The notes beneath the pieces were generated by a model. That model saw nothing but the letters and a program-made list of their open reading frames with translations. It had not been told where the DNA came from and made no database searches. From the NCBI RefSeq assembly GCF_900113175.1, contig NZ_FOOK01000002.1:113983-177982 (forward strand): 64,000 nucleotides of DNA. The letters run 5' to 3'. Origin of the DNA: Planifilum fulgidum (lineage in GTDB: Bacteria; Bacillota; Bacilli; Thermoactinomycetales; DSM-44946). This document shows positions 39,446-51,665 of the stretch, piece after piece (position 1 is the first letter of the stretch; each line of letters opens with the position of its first letter). A program made the position numbers and the translations under genes.

Positions 39446-40188
39446 AGGGTTTCACCTCCCATTTCACCGTTTGCAAACATCGCGCAGGCGAGCATCGCCA
39501 CCGCCGCCGTCTCCGTCCGCAGGATCCGCGATCCCAGACTGACGGGGACCGCCCCGGCTTCCCGGGCCTGGCGGACTTCCTCCTCCTCCCATCCCCCCTC
39601 CGGTCCGACAATCAGGAGGAGGCGGGAGAAGCTTTTCCTCGCCAGGGCAGCGGACAAGGGCTCACCGCCGCCCTCGTAGGCGATGAGCGCCAACTCCGCC
39701 CTCGCGATCGCCTCGAGCAACCCGTTCCAGTCGGTCACCGGGGAAACCGTGGGAATGCGCCCGCGGTGGGATTGCTCGGCCGCCTCCTTGAGGATCCGCT
39801 TCCAACGGACCCGGCGCTTTTCGGCCTTGACCCGGTCCCATTTCACCACGGTTCGACGGGAGGTGAAGGGCAGGAAAGAGGAGGCGCCCAGTTCCGTTCC
39901 CTTTTGCAACACCCACTCCCATTTGTCTCCCTTGGGCAGAGACTGGGCCAGCGTGACCTGAAGACCGGGCTCTCCCGCCGAAGGTTCCCGCCGGAGGATG
40001 CGGCAGATCACCTCATTCCCGATTTCCTCCGTCAACTCGCCGAGGTAATCCGTCCCCTCGCCGTCGCAGGCGATCAGTTGATCGCCGGGACGAAAGCGCA
40101 TGACGCGCCGGATGTGATGCACATCGTCTCCGCGGATGACAAACTGCTCCCCCTGAACCTGATCCGGTGAGATAAAGTACCGCTGCAT
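39442..40188 (-). CDS. rsmE: 16S rRNA m3U1498 methyltransferase RsmE
   Basis: 248 residues. N-terminal PUA-like domain (MQRYFISPDQVQGEQFVI) and C-terminal SPOUT knot with IVGPEGGWEEEE and LGSRILRTETAAVA, the SAM-binding loops. The start is the ATG at 40188 with GAAGGAG upstream. The frame is open 73 codons further, but that part overlaps prmA and shows no conservation. It overlaps mtaB by 4 bases. Confidence 0.95.
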   Translation of the reverse strand: MQRYFISPDQVQGEQFVIRGDDVHHIRRVMRFRPGDQLIACDGEGTDYLGELTEEIGNEVICRILRREPSAGEPGLQVTLAQSLPKGDKWEWVLQKGTELGASSFLPFTSRRTVVKWDRVKAEKRRVRWKRILKEAAEQSHRGRIPTVSPVTDWNGLLEAIARAELALIAYEGGGEPLSAALARKSFSRLLLIVGPEGGWEEEEVRQAREAGAVPVSLGSRILRTETAAVAMLACAMFANGEMGGETL

Positions 40189-40253
40189 CCCCGTGCTCCT
40201 TCCACAAGCGACCGGACCTGTCGGATCGATTTTCATGCTGAAGGTATATTTTA

Positions 40254-41186
40254 TCACCTTTTGGCCGCCAGCGCCACCCAGTCCCCCTCGCCAATCGTTT
40301 CCACCGTCTCCAAACCCGCATCCTCCAGGGCTTTTTGCACGCTTCGAATCTGGTCGGAAACGATTCCCGAGGCGATCAGCCGGCCGCCCGGCCGGAGCAC
40401 CCGGCAAAGGTCCCGGGCGAGGCGCAGAATGATGGGAGCCAACAGATTGGCCAGAATCAGATCCGCCTCTTCCGTCACCCCTTCAAGCAGGTCCCCCGTC
40501 CGGACGGAAACCCGATCCTGCACGCCGTTGAGTCCGGCGTTTTCCCGCGTCTTCCGGACCGCCACCTCATCCAGATCGACGGCCAGCACGGATCCGGCCC
40601 CCAGTTTGGCGGCGGCGATGCTCAGAATGCCGCTGCCGCAACCGACATCGATCACCCGATCCCCCGGGCGCAGGTGCTTTTCCAGCAGGCGGAGGCACAT
40701 TTGCGTGGTGGCATGGGTTCCCGTGCCGAAGGCCATCCCCGGATCCAGGCGGATCACCGTCCCGCTCTGTCCGGGGTCGGCCTTCTCCCACACGGGGCAC
40801 ACGATCAGTCGCTCCGTCACGCGAACGGGCTTATAGTACTTTTTCCAGGCGTGCTCCCAGGACTCCTCCGAGACGATCCGGCAGGACACCTCCGCCGGCC
40901 CCGGGTCCAGACCGAAGTCCGGAAGCTTGGCCAGCCGGTCCCGGACGCGTCCCGCAAGCATTCCTTCCGGCGTCGATTCGGGAAAGTAACCCCTCACCAC
41001 CACGCCCTCTTCCGGATAGTCCCGGGGGTTTAGCCCGGCGATTTCACCGAAGGGACCGTCCCAGGAACGGGTGAGCACTTCCGGATCATCGATCACGGTT
41101 CCTCCGGCTCCCAATTCCATGAGGATGGAACTGACCGCCTCCACCGCTTCCGAGCTCGTATGGACGCGAATCTCCAACCAATTCAC
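40254..41186 (-). CDS. prmA: Ribosomal protein L11 methyltransferase
   Basis: 310 residues. The N-terminal substrate domain recognises L11 and the C-terminal class I fold binds SAM (IDVGCGSGILSIAAAKLGA), with the post-motif NLLAP. It trimethylates L11 lysines. It follows dnaJ after a terminator and starts the prmA-rsmE-mtaB series. Confidence 0.95.
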   Translation of the reverse strand: MNWLEIRVHTSSEAVEAVSSILMELGAGGTVIDDPEVLTRSWDGPFGEIAGLNPRDYPEEGVVVRGYFPESTPEGMLAGRVRDRLAKLPDFGLDPGPAEVSCRIVSEESWEHAWKKYYKPVRVTERLIVCPVWEKADPGQSGTVIRLDPGMAFGTGTHATTQMCLRLLEKHLRPGDRVIDVGCGSGILSIAAAKLGAGSVLAVDLDEVAVRKTRENAGLNGVQDRVSVRTGDLLEGVTEEADLILANLLAPIILRLARDLCRVLRPGGRLIASGIVSDQIRSVQKALEDAGLETVETIGEGDWVALAAKR

Positions 41187-41201
41187 ACCGACACCCCCAA
41201 G

Positions 41202-41226
41202 AAAAACGCGGGCCCCGAAGCCCGCG
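41202..41226 (-). terminator. Intrinsic terminator between dnaJ and prmA
   Basis: CGCGGGC and GCCCGCG around six bases, followed by five T on the minus strand, about 50 bases past the dnaJ stop. It would reduce read-through from the heat-shock genes into prmA. Confidence 0.75.
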
Positions 41227-41274
41227 AAGACAATGGGTGATCTATTTCTCCAGCGGATTTTCGCTTGCGGAAAT

Positions 41275-42408
41275 TCATTCCCCCATAAAGGCCTTCTTCA
41301 TCTTGTTGAAAAAGGTTTCCTCGGACTGTTCCCGGATGTAATCCCCGCTCAGCCGGCCGAACTCCCGCAACACTTCCTTTTGCTTCTCGCTGAGACGGGT
41401 CGGAGTCACCACGCGCACCTTGACGCGCTGGTCTCCTTGGCCGTATCCGCGAAGCCGGGGAACCCCCTTCCCCCGCAGGCGGAACTCCGTTCCGGTCTGC
41501 GTTCCGGCCGGAATTTTCAATTTCGCCCGCCCGTCGAGGGTGGGAACCACCACTTCATCGCCAAGGGCGGCCTGCACGAAGGTGATCGGCAGGACACAGA
41601 CGATGTCGTCCCCTTCCCGTCTGAAGAATTCATGGGGTTTTACGCGAATGTGGATATACAAGTCCCCCGGAGGTCCCCCGTTGATTCCCGGTTCGCCTTC
41701 ACCGCTGACGCGCAGTTGAGCGCCGTCGTGAATCCCCGGGGGAATTTTGATGTGAATCTTCCTCCTGCGCTTCTGCTTTCCGGATCCCCCGCAGGTGGGG
41801 CATTTTTCCCGGATGATCCGCCCCTGACCGCCGCACTGTTGACAGATCCGGCGGTTAACGATGCGTCCGAAGGGCGTGTTTTGCACGGTTTCCGCCTGAC
41901 CGGTCCCGCGGCAGAGCGGACAGCGCTCCGGTTGGGTGCCGGGTTTGGCACCGTTGCCTCCGCAGGTGGAGCAAGTTTCGGTCCGGGGAATGTAGATGTC
42001 CGTTTCTTTGCCGAAAACGGCATCCTTAAACTCCAATTCCATGTGGAATTCCAGGTCGGCGCCCTGCCGGGGGGCGTGGGGATTTCTCCGTCCCCCGCCG
42101 AAAAACATGTCGAAGATGTCGCCGAAACTGAAGTCGGCACCCGCTCCGCCAAATCCGCCGAAGCCGCTTCCCGCCCCGGCGGCCTCACCGGGATCCGCAT
42201 GGCCGAACCGATCATAGTTGGACCTTTTTTGCGGATCGCTGAGGACCTCGTAGGCTTCTTTCACCTCTTTAAATTTTTCCTCGGCGTCCGGCGCCTTGTT
42301 CACATCCGGGTGGTATTTGCGGGCCAGCTTCCGATATGCCTTGCGGATCTCTTCGGCGGAAGCGTTCCGACTCACGCCCAGCACTTCGTAATAGTCGCGC
42401 TTGCTCAC
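41275..42408 (-). CDS. dnaJ: Chaperone DnaJ
   Basis: 377 residues. The J domain contains the HPD motif (KYHPDVNK). A Gly/Phe-rich linker ([12 protein letters not shown]) follows, then four zinc-finger repeats ([32 protein letters not shown]) and the C-terminal substrate domain. It stimulates the ATPase of DnaK. The start is a GTG with AAAAGGAGGTG upstream. It is separated from dnaK by about 200 bases with a terminator, so part of its expression may come from its own promoter. Confidence 0.97.
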   Translation of the reverse strand: MSKRDYYEVLGVSRNASAEEIRKAYRKLARKYHPDVNKAPDAEEKFKEVKEAYEVLSDPQKRSNYDRFGHADPGEAAGAGSGFGGFGGAGADFSFGDIFDMFFGGGRRNPHAPRQGADLEFHMELEFKDAVFGKETDIYIPRTETCSTCGGNGAKPGTQPERCPLCRGTGQAETVQNTPFGRIVNRRICQQCGGQGRIIREKCPTCGGSGKQKRRRKIHIKIPPGIHDGAQLRVSGEGEPGINGGPPGDLYIHIRVKPHEFFRREGDDIVCVLPITFVQAALGDEVVVPTLDGRAKLKIPAGTQTGTEFRLRGKGVPRLRGYGQGDQRVKVRVVTPTRLSEKQKEVLREFGRLSGDYIREQSEETFFNKMKKAFMGE

Positions 42409-42556
42409 CGGGTCACCTCCTTTTCATGCAGGCCATGGCACTCGGGTCTGATGGAGAGCCGAAGAAAAGGCGCCTCTTCCCCGCACGGCCGGCAAGGGCT
42501 TCATGTGGTCCCTCTGCTGATTGAATTATTCACCCGTCATCTTCGGGGTGAACATA
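42409..42556 (-). promoter_or_regulatory. dnaK-dnaJ spacer with inverted repeat and possible dnaJ promoter
   Basis: On the minus strand TTCACC and ATAATT, 17 bases apart, could form a weak promoter just after the dnaK terminator. TTCACCC and its complement GGGTGAA, 10 bases apart, overlap it. No second CIRCE element is present. Confidence 0.35.
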
Positions 42557-42587
42557 TGAAAAAGGCAGCCGGAAAGCTTCCCCGGCT
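42557..42587 (-). terminator. Intrinsic terminator between dnaK and dnaJ
   Basis: AGCCGG and CCGGCT around nine bases, then GCCTTTTT on the minus strand, starting about 20 bases past the dnaK stop. It probably lowers dnaJ relative to dnaK. Confidence 0.7.
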
Positions 42588-42608
42588 TTGTCTCAGGAAA
42601 AGGAAAGG

Positions 42609-45118
<2,510 letters not shown>

Positions 45119-45130
45119 GCCGGTCACCTC

Positions 45131-46681
45131 CTACTCGGTCAACTCGGGCAGATCCCGCATCTTAACAATGGTATGAATCCGAAGGATTGCAGTGCTCACT
45201 TCGCCTGCCGCCTGAAGGGCGTGATACTTGACGGGCACCGGATCGACAACGCCCATTTCGATCATGTCGGCCACATTTCCCCGATCACAATCGATCCCGA
45301 GGGAATCGGACTGCCGCTTCAACTGGAGCGCCTTCACGGCCTCCACCTTTTCGAGGGGATTGAAACCGGCATTCGCCACCACTTGAGCCATCGGGCGGTG
45401 CAGAGCCTCGGCCACGGCGGCCACTCCGAACCGTTCCATGCCCTGGACCGAATCGCGGTATTTTTCCACTTCCCGGGCCAGCGCCAGTTCGGCGGCGCCG
45501 CCTCCGGGAAGAAAACCGCCGCGGACGGCAGCCTGCACGGCGGAAGCGGCATCCTTGCAGATGCGTTCCCGCTCTCCCACCACTTCCTCGGTGGAAGCGC
45601 CCACCAGAATGGTGGCAAAGGGCTTGCCTCGACCGCCGCTCACCCGGATCCGCTGATAGGGCTCGTGGTCCTCCACTTCTTCGCAGTGCCCGATCGCCGC
45701 CTCCAACTCCTCCGGCGTTTTCCGCAGAGCGGAACGCTTGACGATCCGGGCGCCGGTGTGCTCCGCCACCTTGACGAGATCCCGGTGGTGGACCCGCTGG
45801 ATCACCATCACCCCGGCATCGGCCAACATCTCTTCCGCCACCGGGTCGACGCCGCGATCGACAACGATCAATCCGATGTCCATCTGTATCAACTTTTCAA
45901 TGACTTGAAGGAACTCGTCCTTCAACTCCATCTGCCGCGCAAAGCCGGCCTCCGTGGCGAGCGCTTCCTCGTCCACCGGCTCCGGCTCCAGGGCGTCCCC
46001 CACCGCAAGCACGCGGACATCATGCTTGTACGCCGGCATCTGCAGGTTCATCCGCCCTTTGTTGATCAGGATTCCCGCGAACACTTCGCTTTCAGCCCGC
46101 GGATGGGCCACCACGCAGTCGCAGAGTTTGAAGTTCTTCTCCATCAGCTTTTCCCGGCCGACCATCTGTGCCGCTTCAATGACCAATTCCGAGATGTCCT
46201 CGTTTTCCCGGCCGGCGGTGAAAGCAATCCGCTGGAGCCATTCGTCATCCAGCTCCCAGATGGGACGGGCGATCTCCTGCATTTTCTGCAGGGCGAAACG
46301 GACGCCTTTGCCGATTCCGGCGATCACTTTCGCCACCGGCACACCCCGGAAAACCTGCTTGGCCCCTTCCTCCACCAATGCGGCCGCAAGCAGGGTGGCC
46401 GTCGTCGTCCCGTCCCCCATCTCTTCCTGCTGGGCTTTGGCCACGTTGACCAGCATGCGGGCGGCGGGATGCTTCACTTCCATGCGGTCCAGAATGGTGA
46501 CGCCGTCGTTGGTGACGATCACTTCCCCCCGGTTGTCCACCAGCATGGTGTCAAGTCCCTTGGGGCCAAGCGTTCCCTCCACCGCTGAGGCAATGGCCCG
46601 AACAGCACTGGTGTTGGTTTGGAGGGCGCTCAGGCGGGAATCTCCCTTGTCGGATCCGGTGAATTCCTTTTGACGCTCCAT
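45131..46681 (-). CDS. Group III (thermosome/CCT-like) chaperonin
   Basis: 516 residues, related to archaeal thermosomes rather than GroEL. The equatorial signatures TLGPKGLDTMLVDNRG, VTNDGVTIL and GDGTTTATLLAAALV (about residues 35-100), the C-terminal GGGAAELALAREVEKY and the MIEMGVVDPVPVK segment show an intact ATPase. The apical part contains a built-in protrusion region instead of a GroES-binding face, so no co-chaperonin is expected. Group III chaperonins are known from some Firmicutes such as Carboxydothermus and are encoded within dnaK operons, exactly as here: hrcA, chaperonin, grpE, dnaK. It should be HrcA/CIRCE-controlled and fold proteins alongside the Hsp70 system. groES/groEL are not in this window. 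SD GAGAGGAG precedes the ATG. Confidence 0.93.
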   Translation of the reverse strand: MERQKEFTGSDKGDSRLSALQTNTSAVRAIASAVEGTLGPKGLDTMLVDNRGEVIVTNDGVTILDRMEVKHPAARMLVNVAKAQQEEMGDGTTTATLLAAALVEEGAKQVFRGVPVAKVIAGIGKGVRFALQKMQEIARPIWELDDEWLQRIAFTAGRENEDISELVIEAAQMVGREKLMEKNFKLCDCVVAHPRAESEVFAGILINKGRMNLQMPAYKHDVRVLAVGDALEPEPVDEEALATEAGFARQMELKDEFLQVIEKLIQMDIGLIVVDRGVDPVAEEMLADAGVMVIQRVHHRDLVKVAEHTGARIVKRSALRKTPEELEAAIGHCEEVEDHEPYQRIRVSGGRGKPFATILVGASTEEVVGERERICKDAASAVQAAVRGGFLPGGGAAELALAREVEKYRDSVQGMERFGVAAVAEALHRPMAQVVANAGFNPLEKVEAVKALQLKRQSDSLGIDCDRGNVADMIEMGVVDPVPVKYHALQAAGEVSTAILRIHTIVKMRDLPELTE

Positions 46682-46776
46682 GGATGCGGCTCCTCTCTAT
46701 TGTGACATAGGGATAGGGGGCTCCTTCGAACCCCCGATCCAATATCCGTTCAATCCCCACCAATGCCGGAACGGGC

Positions 46777-47811
46777 CTACCCGAACAACCGGCGCAGATG
46801 GTCGGAGAAGTCTATGGCCAACATTTCAAGAAGACTGATCACCCTTTTGTAGTTCATCCGGGTAGGTCCCAATACGCTGATGGTTCCGACGGATCGTCCG
46901 TTGACCGTGTAGGATGCCGAAACGATGCTGCAGTTGTCGACCGCCTCACAGCGGTTCTCCTTCCCGATCCGAACCTGGACCCCGCTGTCCGTCGACCCGA
47001 ACAGCTGGAGGACCACGTCGGTCTGATCAAAAAGGTCGAACAGCCGTTTCACTTTCTCCACGTCGCGAAATTCCGGCTGATTGAGAATGTTGGTCGTACC
47101 GCTGAAATAGATGCGTTCTTCCTGCTCCCGCTGGAGCATCTCGTCGATCATGTCCATGAGGTATTCGTACTGATCCACATACCGCGACAGCTCATCCATC
47201 AGCTCCCGATGAACCGTCTGCTTCAGCTGAACGAGAGGAAGTCCCTTCAGCCGGTGGTTCAGCAGGTTGACCAGTTTCTCGATCGAAGAGAGGGAAATCC
47301 CCTCCGGTATGGTAAACCTCCTCTTTTCCACGTGGCCCGCGTCGGTGACGACGACCACGACCGCATTTTTTTCCGACAGCGGCACCACTTGCAGATGGCG
47401 CAACTTATCCTCGTTCACCTTGGGTCCGAGAATGACGGTGGTATATTGAGTCAGTTTGGATAATATCGAAGCCGTTTCCTGAAACACCTGCTCCAATTCG
47501 TCCATCTGAAGGGTGAAAAGGCGCTTGAGCATCCGAATGTCCGACGTCCGCGGTCGAAAAGGCGGAAGGAGATGATCCACATAATAACGGTAGCCTTTGT
47601 GGGAAGGAATACGGCCGGCAGATGTGTGCGGCTGTTCCAGATAACCCATCTCCTCCAGGTCGGCCATCTCGTTGCGGATCGTGGCGGCGCTGTAACCCAC
47701 CCCTTTCCGCTTCGAAACCGTCCTCGAACCGACGGGTTCCGCGGTCAGAATGTAATCATCCACGACGGCCTGGAGGATTTTTTCCTGCCGCTCGGTCAAC
47801 ATCTGCCCCAC
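46777..47811 (-). CDS. hrcA: Heat-inducible transcription repressor HrcA
   Basis: 344 residues. The N-terminal winged helix (VGYSAATIRNEMADLEEMG) binds CIRCE, and the central GAF-like and dimerisation regions follow. HrcA folds with GroEL help in Bacillus and is inactivated on heat shock. It is the first gene of the unit and lies 8 bases after CIRCE, so it represses itself, the chaperonin and the Hsp70 genes. Confidence 0.96.
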   Translation of the reverse strand: MGQMLTERQEKILQAVVDDYILTAEPVGSRTVSKRKGVGYSAATIRNEMADLEEMGYLEQPHTSAGRIPSHKGYRYYVDHLLPPFRPRTSDIRMLKRLFTLQMDELEQVFQETASILSKLTQYTTVILGPKVNEDKLRHLQVVPLSEKNAVVVVVTDAGHVEKRRFTIPEGISLSSIEKLVNLLNHRLKGLPLVQLKQTVHRELMDELSRYVDQYEYLMDMIDEMLQREQEERIYFSGTTNILNQPEFRDVEKVKRLFDLFDQTDVVLQLFGSTDSGVQVRIGKENRCEAVDNCSIVSASYTVNGRSVGTISVLGPTRMNYKRVISLLEMLAIDFSDHLRRLFG

Positions 47812-47818
47812 CTCCTTG

Positions 47819-47845
47819 TTAGCACTCCAAGCCCTCGAGTGCTAA
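47819..47845. promoter_or_regulatory. CIRCE operator
   Basis: Perfect TTAGCACTC - 9 bases - GAGTGCTAA. It lies just downstream of the predicted transcription start and directly before hrcA, so HrcA binding blocks the whole heat-shock unit. It is the only CIRCE I see in the window. Confidence 0.97.
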
Positions 47846-47859
47846 AAATACACAATTTA

Positions 47860-47888
47860 AAAGTACCAGAAGGAAAAGGCGATGTCAA
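47860..47888 (-). promoter_or_regulatory. SigA promoter of the hrcA operon
   Basis: TTGACA (47888-47883) and TACTTT (47865-47860) are 17 bases apart on the minus strand. The predicted start near 47853 lies 8 bases before CIRCE. The -35 box adjoins the hemW stop codon. Confidence 0.8.
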
Positions 47889-47890
47889 TC

Positions 47891-49051
47891 TTATCCGCAG
47901 GCTTGTTCCGCCTCTCCCACAAAGGCGGCGAACACCTCGTTTCCGAAGAGAAGACCCCGTTCGGTGAGGGCCAGGCGCCCGTCCCTTTCCGTCAGAAGCC
48001 CCCTTTCAAACAGGGACGTCAGCACCTTGCCGAAAATCTCCTCCACCCTTCGTCCAAACCGCCTGTGGAAACGGGAAGGGTCCACCCCCTGAAGCAGCCG
48101 GAGCCCGAGGATCATCTCGTTCTCCATCGCCTCCGCCTTAGGCACCGGGTTCCGTTCCGCCACCGGAAGGCGCCCGTCCCGGCAGCGCCGGATGTATTCG
48201 CGGATGCCGCGCACATTGGCGTGGCGCCACCCGTCCACGTAGCCGTGGGCTCCCGCCCCCAGCCCGTAGTATTCCTCGTTCAGCCAGTAGGTGCGGTTGT
48301 GGCGGCTTTCCCGGCCGGGGAGGGCGAAATTGCTGATTTCGTAGTGGACAAACCCCGCTTCGGCCAGGCGGCGCCGCGTCAACTGATACATGGCCAGTTC
48401 GTCGTCCTCGGAGGGAAGGGGCAGCCGGCCACGCTCATACAGCAGGTGAAAAAGCGTGTTCTCTTCCACCTTGAGGCTGTAGACGGACAAATGATCCGGC
48501 TTCAGGGCGAGGGCCTGCTCCAGGGACCTTTCCATGTCCTCCACCCGCTGGTCCGGCAGCCCGAAGATCAGGTCGAAGGAGAGATTGTCGAACCCGGCGG
48601 CTCTGGCCTGCTCCACGCTGCGAAACACATCCTCCACCGTGTGAATCCGACCGATCCGCACGAGCAAATCCGGCCGAAAGGTCTGCACGCCGAGGCTGAG
48701 CCGGTTCACCCCGCCCTCCCGCATGACGCGCAACAGATCGGGCCCCGTCGTGCCGGGATTGGCTTCCGCCGTGAACTCCAGATCGCCGGACCACTCCGGA
48801 AAGAAGCGCCGGACCGCCGAAAGCAGCCTCTCCATCTGGGACGGTGTCAGCACCGTCGGGGTTCCCCCGCCCAGAAAGACGGATCGGATTCGTCCGGGGG
48901 GAACCTTCCGCACCCACATCTCCATCTCCTTTTCCAGCGCCGACAGGTATTCGTCCACCGGCTGCCCCTTCACCACGTAGGCGGTGAAGTCGCAGTAATG
49001 GCATTTGTTGGTGCAAAAGGGGATGTGAATATAGACCGCTTCAGGGGGCAT
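47891..49051 (-). CDS. hemW: HemW heme chaperone (radical SAM, HemN-like)
   Basis: 386 residues. The cluster motif is PFCTNKCHYCDF (about residue 10), then FLGGGTPTVL and the C-terminal HemN/HemW tail with HNRTYW. The fourth cysteine that marks true oxygen-independent coproporphyrinogen oxidase HemN is missing after the motif (C-x2-C-D-F), which supports HemW. It delivers heme to target proteins. It follows lepA by 40 bases as in Bacillus. The heme-using oxidase and hemQ lie nearby. Confidence 0.93.
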   Translation of the reverse strand: MPPEAVYIHIPFCTNKCHYCDFTAYVVKGQPVDEYLSALEKEMEMWVRKVPPGRIRSVFLGGGTPTVLTPSQMERLLSAVRRFFPEWSGDLEFTAEANPGTTGPDLLRVMREGGVNRLSLGVQTFRPDLLVRIGRIHTVEDVFRSVEQARAAGFDNLSFDLIFGLPDQRVEDMERSLEQALALKPDHLSVYSLKVEENTLFHLLYERGRLPLPSEDDELAMYQLTRRRLAEAGFVHYEISNFALPGRESRHNRTYWLNEEYYGLGAGAHGYVDGWRHANVRGIREYIRRCRDGRLPVAERNPVPKAEAMENEMILGLRLLQGVDPSRFHRRFGRRVEEIFGKVLTSLFERGLLTERDGRLALTERGLLFGNEVFAAFVGEAEQACG

Positions 49052-49091
49052 CGGCTCCCTTCCTTCCCTCCTTCTGCCACCGGGGCATGCC

Positions 49092-50915
49092 TCATTTCTT
49101 GCCGGAGTCGTCCAGCTTCAACACCGCCATGAAGGCTTCCTGGGGCACCTCCACGCTGCCGACGGCCTTCATCCGTTTCTTTCCTTCCTTTTGTTTCTCC
49201 AACAGCTTCCGCTTCCGGCTGACATCTCCGCCGTAACATTTGGCCAGGACGTTTTTCCGCATCGCCTTGATCGTCTCCCGGGCGATCACCCGGTTGCCGA
49301 TGGCCGCCTGAACGGGCACCTCGAACATTTGACGGGGAATCAGCTCCTTCAGCCGCTCCACCAGCTGTCGGCCCCGATGATACGCCTTGTCCCGGTGGAC
49401 GATGAAGGAGAGGGCGTCCACCGGCTCCCCGTTCAGCAGGATATCCATCTTGACCAGTTGGGAAGCCCTGTATCCGATCAGCTCGTAATCGAGGGAAGCG
49501 TAACCGCGCGTCCCGGATTTGAGCTGGTCGAAGAAATCGTAGATGATCTCCGACAGGGGCAGCTCGTATACGAGATTGACGCGGTTGGTGTCCAGATATT
49601 GCATGTCGACATACTCCCCCCGTTTGGACTGGCACAGCTCCATCACGGCCCCCACGTAATCGTTCGGCACCATGATGGAAGCCCGGACATACGGCTCCTC
49701 GATGTGATCGATCTTCTGCTGGGGGGGCATGTGGGTGGGATTGTCGATCTCCTTCACTTCCCCGTTGGTCAGGTATACCTTGTAAACCACGCTGGGCGCG
49801 GTGGTGATCAGCGGAATGTTGAATTCCCGCTCGATTCTCTCCTGGATGATCTCCATGTGCAACAGGCCCAAAAAACCGCAGCGAAAACCGAAACCCAGGG
49901 CGGTGGAAGTTTCCGGTTCATAGTGGAGGGAGGCATCGTTCAGCTCCAGCTTTTCCAGGGCCTCCTTCAAATCGTCGTAATCCGACGAGTCCACCGGATA
50001 CATGCCGCAGTACACCATGGGATTCACCCGCCGGTAACCCGGCAGGGGCTCCCCGGCGGGCCGCTGGGCGTCGGTGATCGTGTCCCCCACCCGGGTATCC
50101 TTCACGTTTTTGATCCCGGCCACGACAAATCCCACCTCGCCGGCGGACAACGCATCCATCACGACGGGCCGGGGGGTGAAGGAGCCCACCTCCGTCACTT
50201 CGAAGGTTTTCCCGGTGGACATCATCCGGATCTTCATCCCTTTCTTGATGGTGCCGTCCACCACCCGGATATAGGTGATCACACCACGGTAGGAATCGTA
50301 GACCGAATCAAAGATGAGCGCCCGGAGCGGCGCCTCGGGATCGCCGGAAGGAGGAGGCACGTCCCGGACGATTCGCTCCAAAATCTCCTCCACGCCGATG
50401 CCTTCCTTGGCCGATGCCAGCACCGCATCGCCAGCGTCCAGCCCGATGACCTCCTCGATTTCCCGCTTGACCCGGTCCGGATCGGCGCTGGGCAGATCGA
50501 TCTTGTTGATCACCGGGATGATTTCCAGGTTGTTCTCCAGCGCGAGATAAACGTTGGCCAGGGTCTGGGCCTCCACCCCCTGGGCGGCGTCCACCACCAG
50601 GAGGGCGCCTTCGCATGCGGCCAAGCTGCGGGAAACCTCGTAGGTGAAATCCACGTGTCCGGGGGTGTCGATCAGGTTCAGGATATACTCCTTCCCGTCC
50701 TTCGCCCGGTATTTGAGGCGGACCGACTGCAGCTTGATGGTGATTCCCCGCTCCCGTTCCAAATCCATCTGGTCGAGGAACTGGTCAACCCGCTCCCTCT
50801 CCGACAGGGCCCCGGTATGCTCCAGGATCCGGTCGGCCAAAGTGGATTTGCCGTGGTCGATGTGTGCGATAATGGAAAAATTGCGAATCAATTGCTGCCG
50901 TTTCCGAACGTCCAT
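49092..50915 (-). CDS. lepA: Elongation factor 4 (LepA)
   Basis: 607 residues, the usual length. GTPase motifs [15 protein letters not shown] (G1), DTPGHVDF (G3) and [10 protein letters not shown] (G4) are followed by the EF-G-like domains and the unique C-terminal domain ([19 protein letters not shown]). It back-translocates or remodels stalled ribosomes. The start is the ATG at 50915 with GGGAAGGA just upstream; the frame is open 45 codons further but those codons show no family match. A long untranslated region precedes it. Confidence 0.97.
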   Translation of the reverse strand: MDVRKRQQLIRNFSIIAHIDHGKSTLADRILEHTGALSERERVDQFLDQMDLERERGITIKLQSVRLKYRAKDGKEYILNLIDTPGHVDFTYEVSRSLAACEGALLVVDAAQGVEAQTLANVYLALENNLEIIPVINKIDLPSADPDRVKREIEEVIGLDAGDAVLASAKEGIGVEEILERIVRDVPPPSGDPEAPLRALIFDSVYDSYRGVITYIRVVDGTIKKGMKIRMMSTGKTFEVTEVGSFTPRPVVMDALSAGEVGFVVAGIKNVKDTRVGDTITDAQRPAGEPLPGYRRVNPMVYCGMYPVDSSDYDDLKEALEKLELNDASLHYEPETSTALGFGFRCGFLGLLHMEIIQERIEREFNIPLITTAPSVVYKVYLTNGEVKEIDNPTHMPPQQKIDHIEEPYVRASIMVPNDYVGAVMELCQSKRGEYVDMQYLDTNRVNLVYELPLSEIIYDFFDQLKSGTRGYASLDYELIGYRASQLVKMDILLNGEPVDALSFIVHRDKAYHRGRQLVERLKELIPRQMFEVPVQAAIGNRVIARETIKAMRKNVLAKCYGGDVSRKRKLLEKQKEGKKRMKAVGSVEVPQEAFMAVLKLDDSGKK

Positions 50916-51665
50916 ATCCTTCCCTGGTTCAAAAAATCCGCTTGAGCCGTGCTCCAAGCAGACCGGTCTTTCGACCAGGCCTTCGCCTCCTTTCGGATAT
51001 GGGATATGGAACCGCGGCCCGAAAACCCAACCGGGCAGGACCGGAAGCATCCCGGCCTCGCTCGCCCGGCCCGGCGGGAACCGCCTTCCCCAGGAGGCGC
51101 CGTCATCCCCGCGGTTTCGACTCCGCCGACTTCCGCCCCGTCCGTTCCATTCTCACGATCCGGCTTCCCGAGGAAGGCGCCGCCCCGCAGGCCCGGCCCT
51201 TCCATCGAAGAACCCTTCCCATCCGGGCTGTCCTCTTTCCCGCTCACCGGGGGGTTCCCGCCGGCCGCGCCTCATGCCGCGCGCCGCCAAAGGAGTGCCG
51301 CGGGGGATCGAAACCTTCCTTATTTATTTTCAGGGGGCGCCTCCCCCTTTGCGCCTCGATGGGACCCTGCTGTTTTATATCATACCGGATCCTCCGGCGT
51401 TGGCACATATAAATATTATAGCTGTTTCAAACCGCCTGCACACGGACAAAATCGACGGCGGGAAAAACGCATTAATTTAGTATATCGGATCCGGCGCAGC
51501 CCTTCAATAAGAAGGGGCACAGGCCACAGGCGGGCTCTTAGACCCAATTTTTTGACCTTCCGCTTCGATGTCGGTTTTTCCAGCCGCGAAGGATGCAGAA
51601 CGAAAAGCGCCCGCTTTCGGGGATCTCCTCCCGAAAAAGGGATCCCGTGAAACCCGGAAAGGGGG
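50916..51665. other. 750-bp region without a credible gene, upstream of lepA
   Basis: Frames are open on both strands because of high GC, but none has a ribosome site together with family resemblance. The minus strand holds one fair SigA promoter (51507-51479) and a second TATAAT near 51419-51414. A GC-rich hairpin (GGGGG/CCCCC near 51334-51348) follows. The region may be a long lepA leader, or the scar of a rearrangement that separated lepA from spoIIP-gpr-rpsT. Confidence 0.55.
51479..51507 (-). promoter_or_regulatory. Candidate SigA promoter for a long lepA leader
   Basis: TTGAAG (51507-51502) and TATACT (51484-51479) are 17 bases apart on the minus strand. The predicted start is about 555 bases before lepA. 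Confidence 0.45.

Noticed and set aside
46716-46736. GGGGG/CCCCC hairpin between hrcA and the chaperonin gene
   Set aside because: Only five pairs and no T-run; it could affect processing but does not support a terminator.
51007-51017. TGGAACCGCGG on the plus strand, matching the T-box core
   Set aside because: No terminator with T-run follows, no plus-strand gene lies downstream, and the leading GGG of the core is missing. Probably chance in GC-rich DNA.
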